DNA of 64,000 bases from assembly GCA_012295275.1 (NCBI GenBank), contig CM022671.1, forward strand, positions 8,943,858 to 9,007,857, in the 5' to 3' direction. The notes beneath the pieces are model-generated. The model saw only the letters and a program-made list of their open reading frames with translations, was not told where the DNA came from and did no database searches. Source of the DNA: Chrysomallon squamiferum (Eukaryota; Mollusca; Gastropoda; Neomphalida; Peltospiridae). Made by a program: the position numbers and the translations under genes. Every line of letters starts with the position of its first letter. Position 1 is the stretch's first letter. Below are positions 1-14,261 of this stretch, in pieces.

Positions 1-974
1 GTATGTGTATATTAATATATACTAATGTGCATGTGCATTTTAACATAAACATATATATTTGTAAACCTGTAAAATTTAACATAAACAAATGCTAATGTGC
101 AATGTGTATGTGTATTTAATGTAAATATATTCTAATATGTAAATGTATATTGTTATGATAATGTGTGTGTGTGTGTGTGTGTGTTTTAAAATAACTATAT
201 ATTAACGTGTAAATATATTTTAATAATCCTATAGTTTTATTTCTATAAGTAATTATTAAGAATACAATAACACTGGTGCTAATGTACTCATGTATTTTTG
301 CTATGAACTAAATGCAAATTTATATTTTATTACAACATAAGTGTACTTTGATGTAAAACTGTTAATACTTGATATGCATTTTGAAATAATCATGTGGTAA
401 TATAATGTCAAATTTGAATAATTTTTTATTTATTTGTTTGTGTTTGAATATAAACTATTATTATATTGTGCAGTATTTAAATACAGATATATATACACAC
501 ACACACACACACATAGACACACATGCACACTCTCATACACACACATATATGTACATCCTCCTATATTTTAACTGAAGTTTTTAACTATATGTATAAAATG
601 ATTATTAATAATAAAATACATACATATATACTGATATTTTAATTTTTTTTAAAACCCATGTACTTAAGTGTATCTAAACATTAATATAGTTTGTTATAAA
701 TTTTCTGCAGTGTTTTATATCTGACATATTTGACTATCTGTGTATAAATATGATAAGACTGCTTGTATTCAAAACAAAAATCAATATATATATATATATA
801 TATATGTAAAAGAGTATTTTAATAGGAATAATTAACAGTGTCATATATTAATATTATGTTATAAATACTACTTTGTTTGACTAGGCTATATATATCATAA
901 GACAGCTTGTATTCAGATGTGTGTTTTTTAACTACAAACAGTTAACATTTTATTACTAATGAACTGTTTTTCAG
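1..974. other. Intronic AT-rich sequence with TG/TA/CA microsatellites
   Basis: No coding signal was found. The stretch holds a (TG)n run near 163-184, a (CA)n run near 494-512 and a (TA)n run near 785-804, all in very AT-rich DNA. It lies upstream of the first recognisable alpha-2/delta exon at 975, so it is most likely part of an intron whose gene begins left of the window. Confidence 0.7.
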
Positions 975-3900
975 GATTGAAGTCACTGACTATCAAGGTA
1001 CATGTAAAGTGTTTGCAAGTGATTCAGACAATTCAGCTACATTCCTGATAAATGTGAGAGTAGTTTCTTTTCTTTTCTTTTTCATTTTTGGAAATTAATC
1101 TTTATTTTTTATTTGTTATGAGCATTGTTTAAGTTAAAAAGGTCATCTTTGATAGAAGCTTGTTATTGAAAATGTTTTAAATTAGATGGAAAATGTTCTT
1201 AACATTATTTTAATTATTTTGCTATCTGCATTTATTTACCAATATTTCAACACTGAGAATGTTAATTATAATATATATTTAAACAACATTTATAAAAAGT
1301 ATGTTTTAATGAAACTACTGTCATTTTTATAATTTTTAATTTTTAGAAATACATTTTTTTTTTTTTCAGTCATTATTTTAGCAACATATCTAAAAATATA
1401 ATTTAACAAAACTCATTAATTTTTTTTTTCGTCTTGTTTTGTGTGTATATTTTAATTAATTTTGTTGTCATTATTTTAACAACACATTTCAAATATAAAC
1501 CTTAATAAAACTTTCTTTTTGTAGCCATTTTATTAATAACATATGCAAAATATATATTTTAATATTAATTAATTTGTTGGGTTTTTTTTAGCCATTAAAA
1601 CAGCTGTTTAACTGGATAACATGGTCCATTGCTGAAACTGTCCTGTAAGTTTTTATTTATTTATTATTTTTATTTAACATCTCACTGTACGAACATATCC
1701 ATTGGTGTTTTTTTTAATAATTTGCTATCATCTAAAACTTACTGATAGATTCATGATTCCACTGGAACCCAAGTTAATTTTCATTATTTCTTAAATATGG
1801 TTTTTCAGTATTTTCACATTAAATGTCACCAATGGTCTTATTTTGATAAACTTTAATAAGCAGACAAACACTAGTTAAATATAAAACAACATTTTGAGGT
1901 TTTTTCATCAATACTACTCAAGCTAAATTATAAAGTGCTACTTACAATGAAAAAGGAATTAACTATATTTTCTTTTTCTTCATTATTATCATCATCATTG
2001 TTTTTATTGTTATCTTCATCATCATCATCATTGTTATTATTGTAATTATTATAATATTAATTATTGTTTATATTTCAGATTTTTATCAGAATGGAATTTT
2101 TACAGTTGGATAAGTAACAGATTTAAGACTAAAGGTGTGTTTGTTGATCAGTCATTAAATAACAATAAATAAATAAATAATATTAACAAAAAAAAAAAAA
2201 AAAAAAAAAAAATGATAATATACATATTGTTTTTAATCATAGTCATTAAATTTTTAATTACATACATTGTGTGCACAAGTGTGACTGATCATAAAAAAAT
2301 ATTTATATACATTTAAATTTTGTTTTTTTGGTTCATTATTTCAGCTGAAGAAACATATTACGATGGTTTTGTTGACACAGAAATAGGGTTGCCTGAGATT
2401 GTGAAATATTACACCAATTTCATGGCTGGAGCTGGCTGGACTGAAGATAAAATAGTTAATTACGAAGCTTGTGATAAAAAAGTAAAACTGTACAATCTTA
2501 ACCTGGCGACACTGAGAAAGAAAAATACTATAGTCGACACCATCACTGGATGTGGAAACTGTGAAGCATATACACCAGGGTAAGTGAAACATTTACTAGC
2601 CTTCTTCTCTTGGCTTTGTTGTGTTTTTAACGGAGAAGGCCCACAAGGGAAATAATTCTATATTTCGGAAGAATGTGTTATTTAAATATTTGTTATTGTT
2701 ACTATCATTGTTATAAGAGTTATCATCATAATCATAAGCATATTTTAATTTTAATTATTATAATTATTAATATCATCATCATCATCATCATTAAGACAGT
2801 ATGGTAGATAAATTATTAAAGAAGAATTTCTTTTAAATGTAATCTATACTTTTTACTGAATAATAAAATAATGAATAATGATGATGATGAATAAAAATGT
2901 AAATTAGAAAATGTGACTGTTTTTATTAGCACGTGGTTTACGTTTGTTTTAATATAAAATCAATAAATGAATAAGTGTAGTACAAAATTTAAAAATTTAA
3001 AAGCATTTTTGTGTCTAGTATCTTATATATGTTTTTAAAATATATTTTTAAATGCAGACATACTACATGCAACATCTGCTATTAAGAAAACAACCAAGGC
3101 AAATGAAAATTTCAAAAAGCCATTAAAAAATAGCATGTTTCAATTATACTTTGTAAATATTATAATTTAAAATTAAGTTTGTAAATAATAATGTAAAGTT
3201 ATATAATTGTAGTTTAAAATTGTACCAGAGCATGGCCATCTTATTTTGAATGAAAGCATGTTTTGTAGGATAAGTGAATTTACGTGTCAAAATGTCTTTA
3301 ACAGCCTTGTGTAAGCATGTGTAGCTTCTTTGTAAATTGCTTCTTTTCTTTGTTTTGTTTATTTACTTTTTTATTTTTGTTTGTGTAATTTATATTTTGT
3401 TTCAAAGGCATTCAATATATTGTTAAATTTGGTATTCAGTTTCTTTTTTAAAAATGTTAAAAATTAAAGAGACAGAAATGTAGAAAATATACTAAAACTC
3501 GAACTTACCAGACTGTCTTGATCATTCAGTAAATGAGCTTGTTAACTTTTTCTTTTTAAATCCTTTTGTGAAATAAAAATGCAAAAAAAATAAAAATAAA
3601 AAGAAGATGAAAAGTAATAATTATAAATAAAGAAATAAATAAAATAATAAAAAGACAAAAGAAATTAAAAATAAATAAATACAAAACAACATTTTAAAAA
3701 ATATTTCTTTGCATGGAATTAAATATAATTATTTAGTTATTTATTATTTTTTAGCTTTTTATTTCTAAAAATGTTGAAGTACAGACTTCATATTTGCATG
3801 TTTCTGACTTTAAAACATGCATGAATATAACATTTCGATTATATTTCTTTAATTTAATTATGTTAATTTTAATTTTTAGTCTTTTTCCATATCTCAGACA

Positions 3901-6900
3901 TTTTAATTTAAATCTGTGTTTGTGTTTTTCTTAAAAATAAAAATCAGTATAAAACTGCCTTCAAAAACTATAAAATAAAAATAAAAAACGTTATAACAAA
4001 TTATATCTTTGCTCACAACCAACCAATTTTAATGTAATTTCCACCATTTTGCTAACATTCAAAATAACAACAAAAACCCTTTTCATTCTTTATATATTAT
4101 TAAAATATCTCATTTATGAATGTTTTTTTGGTTTTTTTTGCAACCTTTGCTACAATTATTTCTAAAAATTTAATGCCAAGAAAAATTCTCCTGTCTTGCT
4201 TCATATAACATTAAATTTTAACCTGTCTACTTTTGTAAAATTTGGCCTAACGTTGCTGCAATCTCTCTTTCATATTACATTTCATTCTAGCTTCTCTTAT
4301 TTTTCATAATTTTGCCCCTCTCTTTATTCAATTTCTTCTTTTCCTGTAATATACACACTACATTGTAGCATGTCCCATTTTTCATAATTCTGTCTTTCTT
4401 ATTTGTATCCACAGAACTAAATCTTTAGCCACTCTCATTCTTACATAATTCTTGCCCCTCTCTTTTTTATATTCAAGTTCATGTTAGTCTGTCTCATACT
4501 TCTAAATTTTTTCCTTCCTATTTCACATTAAAATTCATGTTTTTTGTTTTTTTTCTAATTTTATACTTCCTATTTCACATTATAATTCACATTAGTTTTC
4601 ATTTTTCTCTAAATTTTGTCATATTTCACATTAAAATTCATGATAGCTTCATTTTTTTTCTTCTAAATAGTGTCCTTCTAATTTCACATTAAGGTTCATT
4701 TTAGTCTCTAAATTATGCACATCTTATTCCATGTTAAAGAACATTTCTAATTGTACATGATTTAGTTTTAATAATTTAAATTAATATTAATATTTGACTC
4801 AGGCTGTGTTGCTCATTTTACAGCTGTGATTCCAGCCAATGCAGACCAATATGTGTCAGTTTTATAGATAAGTAGACAACGTGACTGCATGTCTAACTCC
4901 TCACACTTCACAGTGCTTATAAAACTTAGCGAAACACCAAGTTTTAGACTTCGTTAAATTGGATAATAATAATACGTCACAATAATAAAGATGTATAAAT
5001 TAGAGTATAATAACAAAATACTTTGTTTTGTTATTTTAATTAAAAGTCATTAAAAAATAACGAAGAAATAATATTACAGCAAATAAATAAATAAAATAAA
5101 AAAATAATAATAAAAAATAAAAATAAATCATAATTAAATAAAATAAATAAAATAGAAAATTAATTAAATAAAAAATAGTAATAGTGTAAGAATTTTTTTA
5201 AAGATAAGTAAATAAACAAATATAAAATTCAATTAAATTTATTAATAATCTGTCAATCTATCAATACATACATACACACATATCAATTAAATTTAAAAAA
5301 AAAAAAAGAAGACTACAAGTTTTATAAGCACAATACTGTAAACAGTTTTCAAATAATTTGCACTCTACTTCATTTTATTTTTACATGAAAAAAAATCAAA
5401 TGATAAAAATACTATTTTTATTTATTTATTTATTTAAAACACATATAAATACGTTTTGTTCCGTACATTTTTTTAAATTGTTTTTATTGATTTTGTGGTT
5501 AAGATTCTTGATAATTAGATTAAAATATTTCTAAATTTTAAATTATTTCTGTTAATTTTATGGATGTAAGATTTTGTGGATTCTAAATATTCTATATATT
5601 TTTTCTTTTGAACACCATTTTCTTTGAACATTACAAGTCCTCTATTATCTAGGCATGTGATACATTTTTTATTCTGTACAGTTTATTGTATTTAATATTC
5701 ATGTATTCTGTTTACTGTACTTCATTCTGGCATGAATAAGATTGTGCTTGTTTGTTTCATCCTATTTTAATTAGAGAAGGTTCCATAGAAATATAGTATT
5801 TTGATTATAAACATTTTTTGATTTTATAATAAAAATTACTCCTGGGATGCTTTTCTTTAAAATTTATAATAAAAATTTACTCATATCTGTTTTGTTTATA
5901 TATTTCTTTATCATTAATAATTCAGATTTACCAGATGTGTAAATATTGCAATTATTAGTAAAGTAATAAATAAATGTTTAAAATAAGACATATCTATGTG
6001 TGAGTCTATGTTTGTGTTTCTGTGTGCATATTTGCATATTAGCATGTTTTTTTTGTAAATTAAAGAATATTCTACATAGTGTAGAAGAGTATGTATGTGT
6101 GTATTGTTGTATCAGTATGTGAATTGGTGTTTAAATGCATGTGGGATGGATGGGAGGTGAACTGTGACTAAACTAAAACGACGTTGCTCTATGTTGTTCT
6201 CTCTCTACACATACCTGTCACAGGACTTACCTGGTGCGCTGGATCGTCGACACAAATCTTATTCTTGTGGTGGCAGCAACCAACTGCAGCTGTGGTGCCA
6301 ATGAAAAGATCAGCATAATTCCTGAAGTTATAGCTTATATCCTTTTGTTTAATATCTATGTGTATGTATGTAGGTATAGTTTAATATTTGTTTTTCTATT
6401 TTGTATTTGAATAGAAGTGGGGTTTAGTATATATTTGTAATCCACTTTTTTGGGTACATTTATTTGTTTACATTTCTGGGATAAAAACAATTCTTCTGTA
6501 GTGTAATTAATATGGGATGGCAGAGTTTCATTTGCTGAGGTGAATGGTTGATATTTTTAAGGACAGAATATTCCACAGTGATGTTACCATGACATTTCAG
6601 CTGCATAAAGATTGTTACATACTGAAGTTTCAATGCATTAACCCAAAATTAATTTTGTACTTTTTTAAAAACGAAATATTCATTAATATTACAAATTCAG
6701 AAAATATGAAAAAAAAAAAAAAAAAATAAAGGTATATATGTATATTTACATATAACATTATAGTAATGTTTGCACCATTACTTTTGTGAAATTAGAATGA
6801 ATTAAATTGGTATGATGATTATATCAGTTATAGCTTTGGTATGCATGTACCAGGGCCACTAGTTCAGTTAACTGACTAACACACTGTTTTAATGGAGTAT

Positions 6901-7382
6901 TAGAAAGAAACTTTTTGTTAAAACCCTTAACATTAACACATAATGAAACAGAAAGATGTCAACGTGATTCCAAACTCTCCCACTTACCAAAAAACATATC
7001 ATGTTTTGATTCATCTATAGAGGTATGTACATCTTTTAAAATATCTTTCTTAATTTTAGCTGATAGAAATTATCATTATTATTATTAGTGATAAAAATTC
7101 AAAAACATTTTCTTCATTTTTTTTTACTGATAAATATATTTTATGTTATGGTTAATGTTTTATTTATTAATATTCTTAATTATCATTTTATAAAGTAATA
7201 TATATATATACCTCAAAGACACACACATAAAAAATGTTAATATTAAATTTAAATTGTGTATATATATATTTTTTTTTTTCTTGCAGAAAGAAGATGTTTG
7301 TGGTTCATCCAGTCTTGTCCATTCCACATTTCACATATTGCCAACCATTGTTTTATCATTACTGACCTTCAGTCTCAGTTAA
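975..7382 (+). CDS. CACNA2D: Voltage-gated calcium channel alpha-2/delta subunit, C-terminal exons (5' part outside window)
   Basis: Alpha-2/delta proteins are extracellular, GPI-anchored auxiliary subunits that promote surface trafficking and gating of high-voltage-activated calcium channels. Seven exons join in frame: 975-1053, 1592-1644, 2079-2134, 2345-2579, 6224-6336, 6940-7022 and 7287-7382 (stop TAA 7380-7382). The peptide shows family landmarks: an aromatic stretch containing TYYDGFVDTE, then YLVRWIVDTNLILVV followed by a cysteine cluster (NCSCG), then YNETERCQRD, which resembles YNESLKCER of vertebrate subunits. The end has a CGSSS site and a hydrophobic tail with no cytoplasmic domain, as expected for GPI anchoring. 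Six visible introns are GT-AG except the one between 6336 and 6940, which fits the U12-type AT-AC class. The gene's start, including the VWA and Cache domains, is left of the window. The isoform (1 to 4) cannot be assigned. Confidence 0.93.
2580..6223 (+). other. Large alpha-2/delta intron with degenerate repeats
   Basis: This is a GT-AG intron (donor gtaagt at 2580, acceptor cag ending at 6223) interrupting a glycine codon. No exon was found inside. It holds ATC/ATT triplet runs near 2770-2790, A-rich simple sequence near 3590-3690 and 5080-5180, and a degenerate tandem repeat near 4280-4730. The left breakpoint of the 20 kb duplicated segment (3618) falls here, in A-rich low-complexity DNA. 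Confidence 0.8.
4280..4730. repeat. Degenerate ~55 bp tandem repeat, T/C-rich
   Basis: Phrases built around 'tttcacattaaaattcat' recur at roughly 50-60 base spacing, separated by 'cttctaaattttgtcct'-like text. Copies are diverged and partly truncated, which suggests an old minisatellite inside the intron. The same array is present in the second segment near 24640-25060. Unit boundaries were judged by eye. Confidence 0.55.
6337..6939 (+). other. U12-type AT-AC intron in the alpha-2/delta gene
   Basis: The intron begins ATATCCTTTT at 6337, the consensus for a minor-spliceosome AT-AC 5' splice site, and ends AC at 6938-6939. Ten bases upstream of the 3' end is CCCTTAAC (6924-6931), close to the U12 branch-site consensus TTCCTTAAC. 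Joining at these points gives ...GCT T|AT AAT GAA..., restoring the conserved peptide AYNETERCQR. Nearby GT donors do not join in the needed phase without a stop. The second copy (26677-27202) has the same splice and branch signals. Confidence 0.88.
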
Positions 7383-10300
7383 AGAAAAGAAATGTAAAAA
7401 AACAAAAAAGACAAGAGGCCTTTAACAGATTTTGTTTTACAGTTTATACTGTGTATACTGTGTGAAAAATGTTCTGTCTGTCAAAAGATAATCGTTAAAT
7501 ATTTTATCTGCAGATCCCATAATCTTAATGGCCTCATGCCATTCATAATTCTTACTGAGCAGTGTTTTTATTTCTAACAAAAATCTGTATATCTCGAATT
7601 GCATATCAACCACAATGTGGTGCTCTCTTTTTCTAAAATATCTGAATTCACTTCAATAACACTTGATTCTGGATACTAAAAGAAAGGAACACAAATTTAA
7701 AATATCACAGATCTAACTAAAAGCAGAATAATCTACCAGTCTTTGACATCAGTGTCATACTATGGTACCACAGAAGGCTGAAAAAAAATAAATAATAGTA
7801 ATAATAATAAAAAAAAGAAAAAAGACTTGATTCACAATTCAAAGAGAAAACCAAATACAAAATATCACAGAAGATCTTAAAAATAAAAAATAAAATAATT
7901 TCACACACCTAAAAAGTCCCATGATTTTTGACATCTACATCATGCTTGTACTATGAATATATATAAACAATTTCATCTGGACTCTAATGTGAAGAGTTAC
8001 CATGTCAAAAGTAATGTTTTAAAACAGACCAAGCATCTTGAAACAAGCTAAATCTCGGTCCATTTCATTTTAAGTCCAATGATTTGCAGATACATTGATC
8101 TTAGAATAATCAAAATATGAATTAATGAACTTCCACTCATTATGAATGTTGTTTCTGTTTTTTATTACCCACTCTGTAAAGTTTTAGGCTTTTCATTATA
8201 TTGTATATAAAGGTTCTGAGCTTTTCATTGCATTATGTGTAAGGTTCTAGATCTTTCTTAACATCATGTATAAAATTCATGATTTTTATCAAATCAGGTG
8301 TAACATTCCAAACATTTGTACTGCATATGTAAGTTTCCAGACTTGGTTAAATTATGAGTAAAGTTCTGATCTTTTCATTACATCATGCATACAGTTCTAG
8401 ATTTTTTATATTAGAAATAATATAAAAATCCAGGATTTGTATATTGCATTATATTTGGGGCTCAAGCCTTTTCATTCTGTCACATATACAGCTCCATGCT
8501 TTCAATTGTATCATGTATGAAGTTCTAGTTTTTTCATCATAATGTTCCTGGCTTTGTTTAACATAATGTACAAAGTTCAAGGCTTTGTGTTAAGTCATGT
8601 ATATGGCTCAAGGCTACATCACATATAAAATTCCAGACTTGTGTTATATAATGCATACATATCTAATGTAAAAGTATTACATGGTATGCTTTGGTCACTG
8701 TGACAAAGTAATTCTTTCTCTCTATGATATTAATATTATTAATTAAACTGTCTGCTTTAACATTTTGAAAGTTGTGGTACATCATTTATTTGTAGACATC
8801 ATTGTCTTTGCTAGTGACATGAAAGACATGTAAATATGCATATGCATTTCAATATGACATATAATATAATAATACAATTCACCACAAACAATAGTTTATT
8901 CAATACTATATACAAACAGTAGATTTTTTCTGAAATAAATGTGGTAAAGTCTAAGTATTGTGTTCACCATCTTAAACACAAAGAGAGGTTATTTAAGATT
9001 ACATAAACAATTGTATTAAAGTGTAAGAATACCATTCTCCACCTTAGACACAAAACATGGATTATTATTTAACTTTAAGGTAATGTATTCAGTTGTAGAT
9101 ATATTATAACGTATGTTATTACATAAATTTAAAAGACTTGACAAACAGAAATTAATCCTGTACAGAATGATTCACAGAACTGTCATTAGTCTACATTAAA
9201 GTGTTCTGTGAGATGCCTTCATGCCATGCACATTTTCAGTGAACTGAAGAAAAAAAATGAGAAGGAAAGAGAAAGTATACTGAATTTTGTATGCTGCCTG
9301 TATTTCCAGTACATAATGAAAAGTGTCACAGACAATTTAATGCACATTAAACTGTTTGTGACTGATACGTTTTTAGTGCCTTTCTGAAGTGTACCTTTGT
9401 TTTTATCATATGCTGCAAAATAAAATTTAAAAAAAAAGAAAAAAAGTTACAATTTCTATTGAAAGAAAAAAGAAGTTTAAATTTTTCTTTTTTTTGTTTT
9501 GCTGTGTTTTTTCTCTTTATGCATGTGATTGTGTTTTCATGCCTGTGGTAAAAATCAAAATACTGTGTTGTTGATGACTGGGTTGTGATACTAACAACAT
9601 AAAAACATTGCCTTACTTTGAATGTCTTCAGCAGTTTGTTGTAAAATATTGAAATTGTTAACATATTTAACCCCTGAAGTTTGATTTTGTAATATCCATT
9701 AGATAAATGTTTTCTCTGGTGTTCTTATTTTATCTTAAAGTTACTGATTTTAACCCAGAATTGTTTGTTTTCTGATAACATTTGATAACCTTTTCCTTGG
9801 CTGAAAACTTTAAATCCAGAAAGTAAATCAAATTATTATAGTGAACTCCTGTAATAGGCAGATAAATTTTTGTTAGCATTAAATATAAATATCCATTTAG
9901 TATTTTATTAAGTGGAAGACTGGCTAATTGGATTTTTATCATTAGATATAAATATTTAGTATGCAATTTGTAATTCAAGGATTATATTTTAATGGGGATG
10001 TATTATTAAATACTTTATTAAAAGGGATACTTATTTGACTGTTATAACATTATATTTTATTAATAATTCTGATATAGAAGTAACTCAAACAATACTCATT
10101 TAGATGGTTTTCAAACTGTGTTAAATGTATAAAAAATACATTTATTTACATCATAATGCATTAATGAACGTCACAGCATTTGAAAATTCATTGATCAATA
10201 TAATACCCATTATACACATAAATCAATATAAATAAAATGTGTATATTTCTTTTCTTTTTTTTAAATAGTTCATCCCACCTGTAATAATATGTAAAGTGTG

Positions 10301-13300
10301 ATGTTTTATGATTTTGTTTATTTTATTGCTAATTGTTACATATGTGTAATATATTATGATACTGACTGTTGGTAATACATGTTGCTGTTTATATTAATTA
10401 TATTTCTTGTTATTCAGGGTCATGTAAATATTTGCAATTATTAAATATATAATTTATTGTTAATATTTTTCACTCTTCCATACTTTTCCCCCACTAATAC
10501 CAGTACTTTATTAGTTAGAAAAAATTAATTAGATCTGCTGCAAATGTATAATCTGTATTGGTTTTCACTGTATCTTTTAACCAGTAACTCTATTTACAAA
10601 GGGTACAAAAATTATTTTTAACTTTTCTATCTTTTTTTAAAAAAGAGTGTAATGATGGCCACGTTAAGTTAGGATCCATTTATTAGCCACATTTTCCCCA
10701 TTTACCCTAGTTCTGGCTTAATACTCCTACACATTATGATTTTCTCCTTGAGACATATTTTATTTCTCTATTCAGTGAGCTGACTTTATTGGTTACCATC
10801 ATGTTAATGTGTGCATTAGCTGTTGAACATAAAATTTAATCTCAGGGTATTAAACATGACTGATTATTTTGTCTTCTATTTATTATGGTGCCTCATTATT
10901 TCTCTTCTACACAGATATATTTGCCTGTTTATCAAGTTGTATTACTGCACAATGGATAACACTTAGGAACTTTTCTTTTTGTAAAAATGTTCAGAAGCTA
11001 GGAAATATGTTGGTGCCATTATTCATAGAGGGACTTCCAAATGAGTATACTATAGTCTTTTATGATTTAATAAAAAAAGAAAAAAAAGAAAAGATAATAG
11101 AGAGTTTCTTAAATTCAACCTCATTAAAATAAATAAATAAATAAATATATAAATATATAAAATATATATATAAATTTAATTTTGAAAATAACAAAAGAAA
11201 AAAGTAGGATTATAAGAAATAAAAGGCACAGCTGGTTTTCTTTAGATACTTTCTGAACTACTGTACATTAGTTAACTATTGTTGGACACTGTTAAATATC
11301 CATCATAGATTCTTTGTTATGCACTTCAGTTTTATTAGTATACTCTGCTCACGAATATTACGTTAAGTCACTATAAATAAATTCACCTTTCTTTTCTTAA
11401 TAGACCATTTCTCTTTAAAAATATGCAAACGTTGAATTACTTTTCATCCACATTTGATAAACAACAAGAGTTGTTTTATGTATATAACGTCTTACAAGCA
11501 ACAGTAAATCACTTGTTGATACAGCAATCAAAATTTAAACTACATTATTTTACAATAATTTAACTGGTGTTTTTTGGAATAGATAAATACTTTCTGTAAC
11601 AGCTTTTGCTACTGCAGTAAATTAGGCCAAAGTTAACAGAATTTTAGAAATAATCAACAGTATTATATAAAAGAACAGGATTATATTCAGCCTATTATTG
11701 TAAATGAATCAGTCAGTGAAACATTTTGCATTGACCGTATATGAAGCTTTGTTCACTGAATTTCAAATAACTATGGATTCAATATTGATTAGCAGAATTA
11801 TAAATTTAAATACATTTCTTTTGGGTGGGGTGGTGTGGTGATATAAATAAAGAGCAGATTTAAATTTTTAAAGATGGTAGGTAAAAATTATGAAGTAAGA
11901 CAGAGATCAGAATTTTAAAGATGGGAATTATCTGAATCCTTAACTGAAAAATTGATTTTATTCAAAAATTCCATGATATTGCTAACAGTTCAACATTAAC
12001 AATATATAATTTGTTCTTACTTGGCTTAGCTGACTTGTGCAGTTTGTGAATTAATTGTCGTATTAACATAATTTTTGACAAGTTCAAATGATTATTAAGA
12101 GCGAGAGGCTATTTTGATTAGATAGTAAGGGTTCTCATGAATAATAAATAAAATCAGATATATATTTTCTCAAATTTTATCATTCTGGGCTTTGTTGAAT
12201 GGGTAGAAGACATTTTATTTTAACAATGATATCAGCATATTGTATATTGCTTGGAAAATCTGTATTTGTCAAAATGATAAGACATTATGTATTTAATGAT
12301 TCAGTGTAAAAATTTAAAACCAAAGGTAAAACATAAAAATATGATATTTAATTTTTAAAACCATACTTTTTCTCCCTGATGAAAAATTATTATTTATACG
12401 ATTTATTTATATATTTTATTATTATTTTTTATTTATTTATAAATTCTGAATCTTGTCATTAGAGATAAATATTTGTGGTTTTTTTCATTTCATGATCTTC
12501 AAAAATCAGTTAACAAAAAAAATTTTCCTACTGAAGTTTTGTTTTGTTACAGAAAATTTTGTTTTTACAAAGCTCAAGATAAAAAGAGTTCATTTTAAAA
12601 TATCATTGTTCACTGCCATTGTGTAGTTTGATTAATTTGGCTCAAGGCTTTCCTGGCCTTTTGTATCTATGGTTATAAATGTTATTTATGCAAAAATATG
12701 AATAAAATATTTCTTATTTTTCACATTTTGTCTTGTTTATTATTTAATTCAGTGCAAATGAATATATATTTATCTTATATATATATATAACAACAACAGA
12801 ATATATATATATATTCTCATGATAATAAATCTTCCAACACTATTCACTGGGCTACTTTTAAAGTTTTCATTCTTGCAGCCGAGATAGCAGATACCAAGAT
12901 CTTTAACTGAAATGAAGGAATAAATAATCAATATAAGCAAATATCAGGTTGTTTTAAAAAAATAATAATAAATAAATAAATAAATATTTCTTAAGTTTAA
13001 GTGTGAAATCTGGTTCACATTCTAATTAGCAGCAAGAGATATTTTTAATACTCCTTCTCATGGATGGAACACACATATACAATAGCATTTGATAAATTGG
13101 TTTCAACTGGAGTAAGTTTAGAGGGTGTCCTGAGGAGAGATGTTGTTGTTACTGCTTCTACTGCTCTTCTCAACCAAACATTTTAATTTGAGGCAGCAAC
13201 AAAAAGAAATAATACTCTCCAATTTGAGATATCAGCCTATGAATTAAAAACAAAGCATTCAGTTAAAACATTTTATAAAGAAAACAAAACAGTCTGTGAC

Positions 13301-14230
13301 ACCGGAAACATGAGTTATTTTATTTACAACATGAAAAAAAAATGTACAGTCAGTCAATGAAAACATTACTTCTTTAAAGTTTAATTGTCCTGCAAATACA
13401 TATAAATGTGTATTAAAAAGAAATACTGTAAAATATAGTTTTTTACACTAGCCTTTAGGTGAAAACAACAACAACAACAACAACAAAATTTGCTGTAATT
13501 TACACAAAACTAAGTAACTTGGTCCTGGTTATGTTAATGTAAATTGTTTATATTTTAACTGGAATTGACATTTTTTCCCCAATAATTGTTATTTTCAACG
13601 TTTCACAAAAGTCATTTTTAAAAAGAAGATAAAGCCAATAAATCCAAAAGAAATATAAAAACTAATAATAGAACACTGAAATATCCTGTTTTCAAAGCTC
13701 AATAGTGTTCTTCATTTATTTTAAAGAAAATATTTTTGCTCATAAATAAAATATCATTTAATTACTTTCATCACATTTTTCATTATTATTTTCTACAACT
13801 TTATAAAATATACCATACATTCTGGGTTGGGGATTCTTAAAATTATAACAAACACTATTATGATAAATCTCCTATATATAAATTAAATTTATTATGTTTT
13901 AGTAAAATAATTATTACCTGAAGAATGTAAAAAAAAAAATTGAAGAAAATATGGACTTGAATATGTAAATTAACAAAATAATATTCAAAAGTGAAAACTA
14001 GCAAATCTTTGAGGTATGATTTTATAATCCACATCTTTGGACTATTTGAAATGCATTTAAAGCAATTTCAGTTTCAGTTATATTTACATAACTTTTGCAA
14101 GAAATATGGTCATATTTCACTGCTGTACAAAAAAGAAATAATAATAAATAAATAAAGAAAGAAAGAAACTACTGTTAATGATCATATTAATTATCTTCAT
14201 TTTGAAAATTTGGTGCTTTTGTAAATGGAC

Positions 14231-14261
<31 letters not shown>

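Noticed and set aside
8165-8650. CRISPR-like array
   Set aside because: The spacing is irregular, the repeats are highly diverged and the units abut without unique spacers. The genome is eukaryotic, so this is a degenerate minisatellite.
9347-9664. 105-residue minus-strand open frame, also found at 29610-29927
   Set aside because: It persists in both copies only because the whole 20 kb is duplicated. The composition is low-complexity, with no domain and no splice context.
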